NCBI GenBank assembly: GCA_036346205.1
Contig: JARFJB010001965.1
Location: forward strand, 2,964,501-3,028,500
Origin: Vesta saturnalis
Lineage: Eukaryota > Arthropoda > Insecta > Coleoptera > Lampyridae
Reading direction: 5' to 3'
Length of the DNA: 64,000 nt
Under the pieces are notes generated by a model. It was not told the DNA's origin, ran no database searches, and saw only the letters and a program-made list of their open reading frames with translations. The number at the start of each line of letters is the position of its first letter. Position 1 is the stretch's first letter. Made by a program: the position numbers and the translations under genes. Below, one piece after another: positions 1 through 11,549 of the stretch.

Positions 1-765
1 GTAGGTAATATAGCAAACCTAAGAATTGTTGTTCAGCATAATGCCTAAATTGTTCGTAAGTTTGCTCGTTTAGAGCTTGCTGTATTTGTCTTTTGATGGC
101 TTCTTCCTTTTGTATTTGTTCTTGCAATAATTTTTCTTCTGCTTCTCGTTTAAGTTGCTCTTCTTGCTCAATTAATTTGCGTCTACTTTCTTCTTGACTG
201 AAAAACATAATATTCATTTTTGAAATATCATCTTAAATTAATAATATATATTACGCAAGTCTTTCTTGTTCTCTTTTTTCCATACGATGTGCTTCTAGAA
301 ATGCAGTGAACAATGGGCATCTCCTACTCAGTAATTCTATAAAACCAGCTCGAGCTTGATTCGCATCCAGTTTGCCTAACTTTTGCCATGCTAACCGTCT
401 ATCACGACCAACCATATCTAAAGCACCTAAAGGAGGAAGTTTCGATATTGCTTCTGATAAAGGTCCATGCAAAACTTGTTGAGAAAAGGCAATTAGAGAT
501 AATTTGTCCTCATAACTAATATGAATTGCTTTTCCTTCTTTCTCTGTTAATTTTAACAAATTAGAGTACAGTACTTAACCTATTAAATTCTGATTTAACC
601 TTTATAAAAACTTAATGCTAGTTTGTATACTTCTGCGATGGATAGCTCATAATTGTTTAAATTTTCTTTTTCGTTTTCAGCTTCATCGTTTGATTCAGAA
701 TCTATATGTATTTGTAAATTATTAAACTTTTCCTTAAGTTGGAAGTTGTCACTCACAGTCGCCAT
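1..765 (-). CDS. ACBD3: ACBD3/GCP60-like Golgi acyl-CoA-binding-domain protein, 5' exons (partial)
   Basis: Golgi-resident ACBD3 (GCP60) is a scaffold that binds giantin and PI4KB; this role is family knowledge. Three exons are visible: 765-600, 543-255 and 197 to beyond position 1. Each junction has GT/AG and keeps the frame. The start is the ATG at 765-763; an in-frame upstream ATG exists but the residues before MATVSD look non-conserved. Exon 1 gives an acidic lead and the first part of the acyl-CoA-binding fold (LALSFYK). Exon 2 gives YEDKLSLIAFSQQVLHGP and GALDMVGRDRRLAWQKLG, hallmark ACB segments. Exon 3 is a Glu/Gln/Lys-rich coiled coil ending in a Q-rich stretch (TYEQFRHYAEQQ) that matches the family. 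The C-terminal GOLD domain lies outside the window. About 217 residues are visible and no disabling change is seen. Confidence 0.92.
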
Positions 766-1749
766 TGTTACCGAATATCGATAGTTGTCAAAACTGTCCC
801 AAAATATAAAAATTTCAGAATTTATAATTTTTGCCTCAAAATTTAAATAAGAATGTACCAAAACAATTTTTAGGTAATTAAGAAAATGCCATTCGTTTTA
901 CCTTTTAATTAAAATTGCATATTTAATCAACGCAGCCTACAATTTAAAAAATATGTCACCATTAAGCGATTTTGATAACTTACAAGAGTGGACATGAAAC
1001 CTTAGTTGAACCATTGTTAATAATTGTTGCACTTACCGCTGTAGACCTTTTACAAAAGATTCGTAAATGATTCAAAACGCGTAATAAGCAAAATTCCATA
1101 TTGAATTGGATGGGACGGTTTGGCAAATAATTGGACATGATTAGTATTTAATATTATTAAACTGTCTTGAAAACGACATTTCAGAACACCTACGGACGAA
1201 GACTATCCACAAAAAATGCCGTAATCAAATAACAAATGTATCAAAGTTTAAACCCGTTGTAACATCGCTGCAAAGTTGTAAAACAGTTTATTTGAAAGTG
1301 GATTAAGCATTAACAACTAATAACATACATACCAATTAAAAATCTAGTAAAATAAGAACATACCTGAAAATTATAAACTTTTTATGTAATTAAATACCTT
1401 AATGGTAGTACTAGATTAATAAGAGAATGTACGTAATTAATTTAAATTTAATTTCAAATATATACGTCAAATCATTGCAATGCTGTGATGACTAAAAATA
1501 TTTAATTAGTAAAGCATTTACCTAAAGGTCTAAGAAAAACAGCAAAAAACCTAGCCTAGTTGAAATTAAGACGTACCATTATGTGCATGTTTTCAATTAC
1601 AAGTTATCAAAACCTAATTTCATCAGAGATTTTCTTCATGCTTGTTGATGTAACTAGGATGTTTATATAACTCTAACGCTTACCGTTGTAAACGAATGTA
1701 ATGATGAGTTCGCTTTGATAAAATCTGTTTGATAGTTTATGAAGATATC

Positions 1750-1752
<3 letters not shown>
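766..1752. other. No gene seen; upstream region of ACBD3
   Basis: AT-rich sequence with only short spurious ORFs. It probably holds the ACBD3 promoter and 5' UTR next to 765, but no clear TATA or initiator motif could be assigned. Confidence 0.5.

Positions 1753-1810
<58 letters not shown>
1753..1810. repeat. (AT)n microsatellite at the RTE 3' end
   Basis: About 29 uninterrupted AT units. On the minus strand the tract directly follows the end of the RTE element (CGCTGATAATGATATAT). RTE elements typically end in short simple repeats, so this may be the element's own 3' tail that has expanded. Confidence 0.95.
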
Positions 1811-1812
<2 letters not shown>

Positions 1813-4800
1813 TTATCAGCGTCTTAACTATTCTATTTCTGGACATACGCCTCTCCTAGTTGTTTCCATGAAATGCTGTATACCGCTGCTCCCATCCAAC
1901 GTGTGCCAGCTTCTTTTGGCAAGTCATCCCTCCACCGGGCTCTAGGCCTCCCTCACCTTCTTCTCCCCGTACGTGGCCTCCACTCAGTCACTTTTCGGCT
2001 CCACCTACCATCCTCTCGCCTCATAATATGCCCAGCCCACTGCCATTTCACGGATGCTACACGTTTCGCTACGTCTTCCACTCTGGTTTTGTTGCGGATA
2101 TATTCGTTAGTTTTTCTATCCTGTAGCCTTAACCCTAGCATAGACCTCTCCATCTTTCTTTGTGACGCTCTCAGTTTTTCCATATTTGTTTCCATGAGTG
2201 GCCAAGTCTCTGCTGCGTACGTAAAAGTAGGCAGTACGCATTGGTCGAATACTCTAGTTTTTAGATGTTGAGGTAGGTTCGCTTTGAAGACATTTCTCAA
2301 TTTACCGAATGCCGCCCAAGCCAATTTAATCCTTCTATTCACTTCCGCCGTGTGTGCCTTTTTTGTGTTGCTAGTATATGTCCTAGGTATGTATATTCTT
2401 CCGCTAAGCCTATTTGGTTGTTGTCTATACGAACTGGTCTACCTTCTTCTGTGTTAGTCGTTATCTTTGTCTTTGATAAGTTCATATGCAATCCAACTTT
2501 CCTTGAGACATCTTGGAGTTGTAGGATCATCTCTTCTAACTGATCCATGTCATTAGATACAAGTATGATATCATCAGCGAATCTAAGGTTTGACAGGTAT
2601 TCGCCATTTATATTTATGCCCTTCTCATCCCATTCCAGTGTTGAAGACATCTTCCAGTAAATTAGTGAAGAGCTTTGGCGAAATTGGATCGCCTTGTCTG
2701 AGTCCTCATTCAGTACGTATTGGGTTTGTTCCATCATATATATCTACCTTCATAGTTGGGTTTTTATACATGCAGCTTATAAGTTGTTATATCTATAATC
2801 TATCCTGCATCTTTTAAGTGCATTCGTTAGTGCCCATGTTTCAACAGTATCGAAGGCTTTTTGGTAATTTATGAAGGCCATAAACAAGTGTTGGTTATAC
2901 TCGTGCGATTTTTCCATAATTTGTTTTATGGTGTGTATATGGTCGATGGTGCAATATACCTGTCTAAATCCTGCTTGTTCGGGGGGCTGGAATGCATCAA
3001 GTTTTGCTGATATTCTATTAATGATCATTCTGGACATTAATTTGCTGAGGTGTGATAGTAACGATATGGGGCGGTAGTTCTTTGTTTCTTTGTTGTTTCC
3101 ATTCTTAAAGATCAGGATAACTCTAGCGTCTTTCCATGTAGTCGGGATTTGACCCAGGTCTAGGCAGAGGTTAAAGAGAATTTCTAAATGATTTAAAATT
3201 ATGCTACCCGCCATTTTGATCATTTCAATGATCACGTCATCTGGTCCTGCTGCCTTACGGTTTTTCATCTGCTTGAGGGCTATCTTGATTTCGTATTTGG
3301 AAATGGGAGGTATGTCCTCTGTGAGATGTTGTCCGGATTCATCTAGTAAATTTATGATTTCTGCCTTCCCTGTTCTTATCCTTCTTCTAAATACTCTTGG
3401 ACCCCTGTTCTCTTCTATCGTTTCTTTTATTGCTTTTTCGTTATATTCAGCAACGTCTCTTCTTACTTTTCGCCTTGTTTCTTTATTGATCTGTTTTAGC
3501 TCTTCTCTCGTCAACCCAAATTTTTCCTTATTTCGTTTCTCTATTAGATCTCTAGTTTCTCTCGTCAGTTTTGCATCTTTTTGTTTACGTGGTTTTGATT
3601 TTACTAGTTCTTCTGTTGCCGTTAATATATTCTCCGTAATAAAGCTATTAAGTTGTTCGATGTCTGGGCCTACATTTTCGTTCCTAAATCTTGATGTTAG
3701 ATCGTTTTTGTATTCGTCCTTATATCTTATCAGGATGTCACTATATCTTCCTCCATTTCTTTCCTTATTAGTTTCCACCTTTCTAACGCAATATCTGTCT
3801 TTATTTTTGATCTTACAAGACGATGGTCACTTGTTTGTATATGATTTAGTACGTTAACATCGGTGAAAATATTAGCTCTGTTGGTAATGATAAAATCAAT
3901 CTCATTTCTCGTATTCCCATCGGGGCTTTGCCAGGTCCATTTTCTATGTTCTTTTTTGTAGAAAAATGAGTTCATAGCTTGCATTTCATGGCTTTCCAAA
4001 AAATTTTGCGAGTGTATTGCCTCTTTCATTGCGTTTTCCTACGCCCCGTGCCTCCCGAATCATTTCTCACCTGCTTGGCGTTTCCCTAATTTGGCGTTGA
4101 AGTCTCCTATTAGCATGGTATAGTAAGATTTTTCCTGGTCCAGTGCCGTCTCTATGTCTTCGTAAAACTGTTCTACCTCATCGTCGCTATGATCTGTGTC
4201 GGGGCGTACATTGAATTATTTTTAGCGAGTATCTTTTTGAAAGTTTAAGTGTTATGTATAATACTGGGGATGATATTCCTACTGTAGAGCTTATGAATTT
4301 TGTCCATTTGGGATGAGCGAGTATCTTTTTGAAAGTTTAAGTCTTATGTATAATACTGGGGATGATATTCCTACTGTAGAGCTTATAAATTTTGTCCATT
4401 TGGGATGAATTAGCATGCCTACTCCTTTCCAGCTATTGTCGTTTTCACCTTTATAATAGAATAATTTCCCGTCTGTGCATTTTATCAGTTTTTCGTTTTT
4501 TCTTCTAACTTCGCTAAGGCCGATGATATCCCAGTTTATATTTTTGATTTCCTCTTCAAGTTGTACAAATCTGTCTTCGGCGAGCAGTGAATTGGTGTTG
4601 AAGGTACAGATATCGAGTGTAAGGGGGATATTTCTTTTTGACTTAGTATTCTTCGCTGGTGATTTATGTGGCGAACTTTTGCCCCCCCCCCAGAATCCTT
4701 GTGGCTGACCGAGTTATCGGTGCGGGAGTGTGAGCAGTGTGCTCTACCCACCTGGGGTAATTTAATTTAGGTGCCGTAATCTTCATTGTTTTGGGGGTTA

Positions 4801-5023
4801 TTTGTCCTTAATTCGCCACACTAGCCTAGCGGGTTGGCGAATGGTTGGGATATGGGTGGGATAGATTTAATATAGGATGGATGGATTAGGTGTCAGGGCA
4901 GGCATCTCTCTCTACTGGTATTGGGAGGGAGGGAGATGCATGGCTCGCGTGGGCAGGGTCGCATCCCTGAAGTAGGCCTGTCTCTGTCGGGATCACAGGG
5001 AATGCCTACCCGCTACCCACATA

Positions 5024-5028
<5 letters not shown>
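1811..5028 (-). mobile_element. RTE-clade non-LTR retrotransposon, nearly full length, decayed
   Basis: Reading the minus strand from 5028 down: a GC-rich 5' leader (about 5028-4650), an apurinic endonuclease domain (about 4640-4020, with INWDIIGLSEVRR and WKGVGMLIHP), a linker rich in Lys/Glu, the reverse transcriptase fingers (about 3300-2800, with KAAGPDDV and NYRPISLLSHLSKLMSRMI), the catalytic FADD in LRFADDIILV (about 2570), and the RTE-type C-terminus WQWAGHIMRREDGRW ending near 1953. About 3.2 kb is a normal RTE length. The catalytic Asp pair is intact. The frame is broken several times, including by a 92-bp tandem duplication in the endonuclease. The ORF pieces at 4029-3730, 3778-2777, 2737-2339 and 2342-1953 are fragments of one former polyprotein. 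Confidence 0.9.
4224..4407 (-). repeat. 92-bp tandem duplication inside the RTE endonuclease
   Basis: Positions 4224-4315 and 4316-4407 are adjacent direct copies that differ at two bases. As 92 is not a multiple of three, the duplication shifts the endonuclease reading frame. Confidence 0.92.

Positions 5029-5073
<45 letters not shown>
5029..5073. repeat. (AT)n microsatellite at the RTE 5' side
   Basis: About 22 AT units immediately upstream of the RTE 5' leader. Together with the tract at 1753-1810 it brackets the element. Confidence 0.93.
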
Positions 5074-5075
<2 letters not shown>

Positions 5076-7450
5076 CGATGGTTATAAATAGGTTATAGGT
5101 ATAATAGAGGGGGTAGAGTTGTATGGAGTTCAAATATTATATCGTAGGCAAGTTCAAATAAAGTTTTCATACAACAAAACAGGCTTTATGGGGTTTGTAA
5201 ATGATGTATTCATAAATGCATTGAGCTATAGCAGTAGCATGTTAAAAAGGTCAACACGATACATATTAGAGTGTAAGTTCAATTTCGTTAAAGATAAATA
5301 AGAAATTTCACATATAAATAAATATAATTAAGCCATTAAACACATAACAGATATTGATTACATGAAGTACAATAATTCTAATGTGTAGAACAAGTGTAGT
5401 AATTGATACAATGCATAAAAACTCTGCGAACTATAAAAAGGGTTATGGTACGAAGACGTTATGTTGGTAGATAATAGACTAAGTGCTTAAAAAGTGCTTA
5501 AGAAGCTAAAGTGCCTTAGAAACATGTCTAAGAACTTGAACATTACATGTGCAATGTGATATTAACCATATAAATACAATTTGTGTACAAAAACTTACAA
5601 AATATGGTAATAATATGAAAGTGTGAAAATACAAAATTAGAAGCTATAAAGTACAGATAAACAGTGATTGTGTTAGAGACATATATAGGAACATATTAGA
5701 CAAACATATAAGTGATATAAACGTTTAAAACCCAAGTTTAAATTAAATTATATAAAGTTAGTACAATAATTGAAAAGTTTACAAAGTTATATCTTATTTA
5801 GGGCAAGATAAGTTCAGAATAATTTATAAAAGCATATAATAATAGGTTTCTCTTATTTGTACAAAGAAATTAACTTTAAATATGTAGTTTAAACATAAAT
5901 TTAGAAAAGTTAGGTTAAGTACATACAATTAAGGTATTAAAGTAGAAATTTTGCTAAAACTATGTAAAATGGGTAGAGATAAGTGTATTCTTATGCAGTT
6001 TTTTATGTAGGAGCTGAATATGCCATCAGTTTAGTTGTAAAATACAAAATTTATTAGATATCAGTAAATTTAGGTATAAAATTTTCAAAATGTAAATTCA
6101 TGAAGCAAATGATAGCATATGAGGTGTCTACTTATGCAGAAATTTTCCCTGAGTTCAAAAATGTATTTAAAAAGCAAATCCGAATTCAATTGAAAAAGTT
6201 ATGGCATAATTTATGTTTTAGTTAAATTAATTTTTTTGTTTAGACCAATCGAATGCCAGGATCTTTTGTATGTAATGTAAAAAAAAATTGAAAGTTATGG
6301 TAGTTATGAGAAATAAAAGGAATTGCTCCTGATTTCTCACTCTCTTCTCCTCTTCTCTCTTCTCCTCTCTTCTCTTCTGTTTTTTTTGTGGCTAACAAGT
6401 CATAGTGTGAATAGTGCATTTGTAAACATGTAAGTTAAAATTTTCGTTAACATTATCGGAAGTGAACCGCGAGCAACGTAGAGTCTGATATTTCAGAAAC
6501 AATTGATATAACATATAATAAAATTTTAAAAACTAATGTTACCGGTTATAATATTCGACACTATTGTTTTGTTTCATTTCGAAATTTTGTTCAACATCGG
6601 GTGATGTGCATTTTTTTATTTTAATAAAATTCGTCTGTTATTTTGGAGGTGATGTTTATTTTTTCTCAAAAGTAATTGAGGTTATAAAACAACTTTAACT
6701 TCAAATCGGTATCTAAAATAAAATTGTTAGCAATTATAAAAGTTTATGAAAGAATAAATCACAAGATTAATTCGAAAAATTGATAAATATTTAAATAAAT
6801 ATTTAAATATCCAAATAAAGTAAAAGTGCAACTATAAAAGGAAATGAGCATATTACCCAAGTGCAACGTATTAACCGCAAAGAAGATTTATCACAAGTTA
6901 GTGAAGCTGGATGAATTTATGGAAATTAAGCAGTACCAGTTTCTACAGGAAGGCAGTATCATCGTTAGATGGAATAAAACTTACATCCAATGTTAACATG
7001 GAACAAGCTTAAGGTGACCATGTAATGTAATGTGAATTTATTTTATTATCATAACCAAATACATTGCATTGGTTGTTCTTTTGATGTCCTGTATGTATGT
7101 TTTTTTTTTTGAATTTCTGTATAATTGTTGTGCGACTACGACTAAGAAAAGATCGTTTGTTTGGAATTATGACAAGCTGCACATATGTAATTTAGCAAGA
7201 ACGCAACGCATGCGTACTTGTTGCAAATTCCATAGAAGTCTGGTACACGTTAAAACAAATAATTGTAAAGCACTATTAAATTATACACAGGAATATTTCC
7301 TTGTGTGAAATAAAATTTTATGATTTCACGTTAACATTTCAATTTAATAATAATGAAAAAGTTTAATGTTTTATTTTTATTTGCCTACGAAATTCAAATT
7401 GAACCCAATCCCCAAGTAAATACTTATTAAATTAAATATATGTTTATCAA
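5074..7450. other. No gene recognised
   Basis: Strongly AT-rich, with only ORFs of 80 residues or fewer that resemble nothing known. A 40-base C/T-rich run lies at about 6340-6382. It could be intronic, intergenic or old repeat sequence. Confidence 0.5.
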
Positions 7451-8860
7451 TTAAATCTTACGCAGCGGAATATATGTATATATTATACAGTGAGCTATCA
7501 ATTTTATTTCCTCAGTATTATGTGTATGACCAGTGTCAAGACGATGAGTGGCTAAAGAAGATGACATATTACGATGTTTTATAGCTTGGTAGTGTTCTTG
7601 ATCTCCAACACGTAACCTCCTGTTCGTTTGTCCAATGTAAGAGCCAAAACAACTACAACAGGAAATTTTATACACGTATTTTATCTTTAGCGTTACGTAA
7701 TAATTGTTGGATGGTACAGTGAGGTTGAAATAAACTAATTCTGATCCTACTACATATTCGGAGAAGAAAACTAAGACTTTACATGATGATATTAAAAAGC
7801 AATTGATGCCTAGAGAAAAAAGTTCCAGATTTATGGATTACCGAAAGGCTGTGCCCATAATTCTCCTACTCACTTACTTGCAAAGTTTTTGGCCAAAATG
7901 CTTCAGCCTTTTTGTGAAAGTTGTTCATATATTCAAATTTCTCTACACTTTTTAAATAAACTTAAGAAGGTTCATTTAGATACTAGTGATATTTTTGTTA
8001 GTTTTGACTTTGTCTCTTTGTTTGCGAAAGTCCAAAATATGTTTTTTGTAAATTTCTTTCCAATGCGGCCAGTAACGCCTTTAACATAGCAGCTAGAATG
8101 TGTAGCTTTTCTAAATAAGCCGTGCGGAAAAGTATTGCCATCACGTTTGTTATAGTAACATCTAAAAATAGTAATTTGTTATTTAATGCTGTTTCCATTG
8201 TGAATTTAATGTTCTCGTGTATATTATTTAAGTGATGAATGAAACTATTACCAACACATCGGTTTAAGCACTGCTGAATTAAGAGCATGCATTTCAGTGT
8301 CTTCCATATAGACATTAGCAATGGCAGGCGAAAGAGGTGAACCCATAGGAGTTCCTAAAGATTGTTTGTAGAATTGATTTCTATACATAAAGGATTTAGA
8401 GTATGTACATACAGCTAACTTAACTATGGCTGTATCAATATGATGCTTATTAATAAGAACGTTTATAGTGTCTTGTATAGGAACTTTCGTAAACAAAGAG
8501 ACAACGTCAAAAGTAACAAAAATATCACTAGTATCTAAATTAACGTTCTTAAGTTTATTTAAAAAGTTTAGAGAATTTTTAATATATGAAGTAGCACTTC
8601 CACAAAAAGGCTGAAGCATTTTGGCTAAAAAGTTTGCAAATAGGTGAGTAGGAGAATTATACGTACTTACGATTGGTCTTAGCGGCCTATTGCTGCCTTT
8701 GTATATTTTCGGTAATCCATATAAATCTTCGAAATCCTGGAACTTTTTTCTTTAGGGATCAGTTGCTTTTTAATATCGTCATGTTAAGTTGATGATTTAT
8801 TATCTTCTTAGTTTTCTTCCCCAAATATGTAGTAGGATCAGAATTAGTTTATATTCAGGA
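7451..8860 (-). mobile_element. Penelope-like element (PLE), rearranged and inactive
   Basis: PLE proteins carry a reverse transcriptase followed by a GIY-YIG endonuclease. On the minus strand 8835-8250 encodes the RT part: IYGLPKI upstream, LAKMLQPF, motif A in FDVVSLFTKVPI, and LGTPMGSPLSPAIANVYMED. The next stretch (8321-7998) has HHLNNIHENIKFTMET and LLFLDVTI. The segment expected to hold the catalytic YVDD motif between these two is missing. The GIY-YIG domain lies at 7675-7451 (VYKISCCSCFGSYIGQTNRRL, with one letter either side unclear). A plus-strand copy of the RT start occupies 7735-8035, so the element is interrupted by an inverted duplication. Stops and frameshifts abound. Confidence 0.87.
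7735..8035 (+). repeat. Inverted partial copy of the PLE reverse transcriptase region
   Basis: This plus-strand stretch encodes LAKMLQPFCES and LDTSDIFVSFDFVSLF. It matches the reverse complement of about 8485-8835, with two small internal deletions. It ends abruptly at about 8031, where minus-strand PLE sequence resumes. Confidence 0.85.
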
Positions 8861-8974
8861 AAATTCTAATTATAGAAAAAAATCATTTTGTCACGTTATT
8901 TATAAAAATAAATTAGACTATGCTATATTTTTGAAAAGCTCTTGGCAAGGGGAAAAAGCTTTAAAAAAAATATA

Positions 8975-9304
8975 TAGGGTGTCCCATAAAAAAAAGTAGG
9001 TTATGTTAATATCTCTAAAACTGTGACCTCTAAAGAAAATCTGAGTACGCCACTGGATTCTACGTAAAAAATATCAGTTTTTACTTTTTTAATACGTCTG
9101 ACAATAACAGAATTACAGGGGATGACTGAAAATGCAATTTTTCCAAAATCACCCTGTAGCACGCAAACTAAGATGGCTATGGCAAATTTGATTAGTGCAT
9201 CTTTGGTTTCATTAAAAAATAGCACGGTGTCGCGAAAACCGCAAGGTTCTAACCTAAAAAATAAGCGAGATACCCCGTAAAACATACGGAAATGGGACAA
9301 CCTG
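8975..9304. mobile_element. MITE with GGGTGTCCCAT-type inverted ends
   Basis: The left end TAGGGTGTCCCAT and the right end ATGGGACAACCTG are inverted matches about 13 bp long. The element is flanked by TA at 8973-8974 and 9305-9306, as expected for Tc1/mariner-type insertion. Length is 330 bp. The 99-residue minus-strand ORF inside is not convincing as a gene. The same GGGTGTCCCAT motif occurs inside the palindromic MITE arms near 33.6 and 44.6 kb. Confidence 0.7.
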
Positions 9305-9559
9305 TAGGTACAGTGTAATGTAGTTCGAAGTTCAACAAAATTATAGAAGTGTAATATTTTAATTTAGCACATAGTTTAAATAGATTTCATATTTCTTCAA
9401 GTTAAATGAAAAGCAATTTACATAAATCAGTACGTGTATTCAGTCCACCTGTTATAGAGTTATCAATATGTTATGTAAAAGTTAGAATATTTATATTACA
9501 TTGGAATTCAAATATTTAATCTAAAAAAAATTATTCACTATCAGTATCTCTCAGAAGTG

Positions 9560-10947
9560 GTATCGTTAACAGACATAAATTAATGGTTGCACAACCTCAA
9601 AATGGTTTTCAATTTCACACCAACATAGACACTTCGGCATGTTTAATGTATTTCTGCCAATATATCCCATCACTTCGTTGTAAGGATTCCATCCATATTT
9701 CTTTTACATGGTCATTGTTAAACTTGGAATTATGTCTTCTTGTTTGCGTATGTGTATATCATGTTGGTTATAGTGTTCTTTGCAGTTTGCCCACACCAGT
9801 TCAATTGGATTAAATTGACAGTGATATGGTGGTAAACGTAATAATCTGTGTACACACTTGTGTGCTATTTCATCTATTTCGTACACCTTTGGTAGAGCAT
9901 TATCTGCAACTAATTGCAGTATTTTTTTTTAAACATGCTAGGTTCATAACCTATGTTTAATGCTTTAATAGAAAATTACATATTTCTTCCTTCTTAGATG
10001 ATTTATTTGGAATATTTTCTAGAAGTTTGGAATGATAAGTAGCATTGTCCATTACAATTAAAGATGATTCTTTTAAGTTTAGAAATAAATTATTTTCGAA
10101 CCATTTTGTAAACAACTCCGCACACATATTTCCATGATAGTCTGTACTTTGTGATTTTGTAGAAAACAAAAGTGAATCATCGGAAATAAATCCATCCTCA
10201 TTACCCGCATGAACAACTATAAATCTAAAAAATACAGTTATTTTACTAGGAATTATAATGTAATAACTAAATTACAACAAACCTTTTTCCTTCACCCAAT
10301 GGCTTCTTCTTCACCCTTTCCTTAGATTTGTCATGCCAGCTTCTTTTGTGCGATCCTCGACTGAAAATTCAAGTTTCATCTAAGAGTACAGGATTTTATA
10401 ATTTTTCTTCTTTATTTTTCTAATATTCTCTTAAGAATCGTACATGATTGGCAGCGATATGTGATTGTTCCAGTAAACCTCTCCTACCATCATCTACTTT
10501 AGATGAAAAGCCAATGAAATGTAACAGACGTCTTAAACTTGATCTACTGAAATCGAAAACTTGACTATTGCTTAATTCTTTTTGTAAAGATTCCAGCGTA
10601 ACATGTATACTTACAAAAACAGGTATAGTGTTGGACATGTCTTGCATGTTTGTATTTACATTTTGAATGCATTTCATAAATTTTTCTCTGTACAGCATCC
10701 TTCACATAGTCATCAACTTTGTACGTTTTCTCCGCTTAGCTGGTAACTGTGGAGGTTTTTTGGGCTTCTGTAACCCTTTTTTTATAGCACTAACTGTATT
10801 TATACTAACCCCGCATGCTTCAGACGTGCGCTGAAGGTAGTACTTCCAAGTATCATATTCTACACAATAATACATGCATAACAGATTCAAATTGAACGAG
10901 TGCCGTTGGTTGTCACGTTCCCATTCAAAATAATTAAGCACGTTCAT
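9560..10947 (-). pseudogene. IS630/Tc1-like DDE transposase pseudogene, copy 1
   Basis: Minus-strand pieces in order: a helix-turn-helix lead with CGVSINTVSAIKKG and a basic run (10947-10702), an N-terminal extension (10698-10420), then LLDET (first Asp near 10379), VMDNATYHS (second Asp near 10050) and CQFNPIELVWA (third acidic residue, about 9800-9815). This spacing and the FNPIE motif are typical of insect DDE_3-type transposases of the IS630-Tc1-mariner group. An apparent intron, about 10281-10220, splits the conserved GKR and FIVVHAG segments. At least three in-frame stops lie between 10440 and 10360, and a frameshift follows. It is the same family as the copy at 22.3-23.4 kb. Confidence 0.8.
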
Positions 10948-11549
10948 AACTACAAGCTACGCTTGAGATTTAAGGTGCTTATTACGTAGCATATCTCAAA
11001 TTTTGTAAATTTTATATAAAATATGTAAAATGTTACAAAATTACCGATAATTCACAGCACACATTGTACAACGTGATCAATCTCAAGTGTACTATAGTGG
11101 TATGACAAAAATCCCTAGTTGTTAATATTGTTGTGTTTTGCAGTTGGTTGCTTTGGATTTTTAGTGTGGTTTTAGTCGTTTTCGTTTATGTCAGTTTATG
11201 TCATATTATACCTTCGTTTTTCACTTTTGTATTTTCTTGGTGCTGAAATGTTACAAAATGTATTTGCGAATATGCAACATAGGGTGAACTTATGTTTACA
11301 ATTTAATGGCGGTCATTTTGAACATATGCTGTAAAGCAAAGTGTGATAACTAATGTGTACCTAAGGAGTTAAAAAAAATTTTTAAAAGACATTGTCATTC
11401 CATAAACATGTACTGCAAATTTTATTTAATTATAATGAAATTATAACATTTAATTACTTAAGATTCATTTTTTTGTAATGATTTAGTCCAATCATTAAAT
11501 AATATTTTATTTATGAAAATGTAACCTTTCACCATTAACACTCATAATA
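10948..11549. other. No gene seen
   Basis: AT-rich sequence with no convincing ORF. It may include the upstream end of the transposon whose transposase lies at 9560-10947; no terminal repeat could be fixed. Confidence 0.4.

Noticed and set aside
1739..2271. Plus-strand ORFs across the RTE 3' end, including a Tyr-Ile repeat
   Set aside because: Shadows of the minus-strand RTE ORF and the AT microsatellite.
3201..3857. 218-residue plus-strand ORF
   Set aside because: Antisense shadow of the RTE reverse transcriptase and linker.
7069..7308. 79-residue plus-strand ORF
   Set aside because: No homology or domain recognised, and start context and composition are unconvincing.
9001..9300. 99-residue minus-strand ORF
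   Set aside because: It lies entirely within a MITE and has no recognisable domain.
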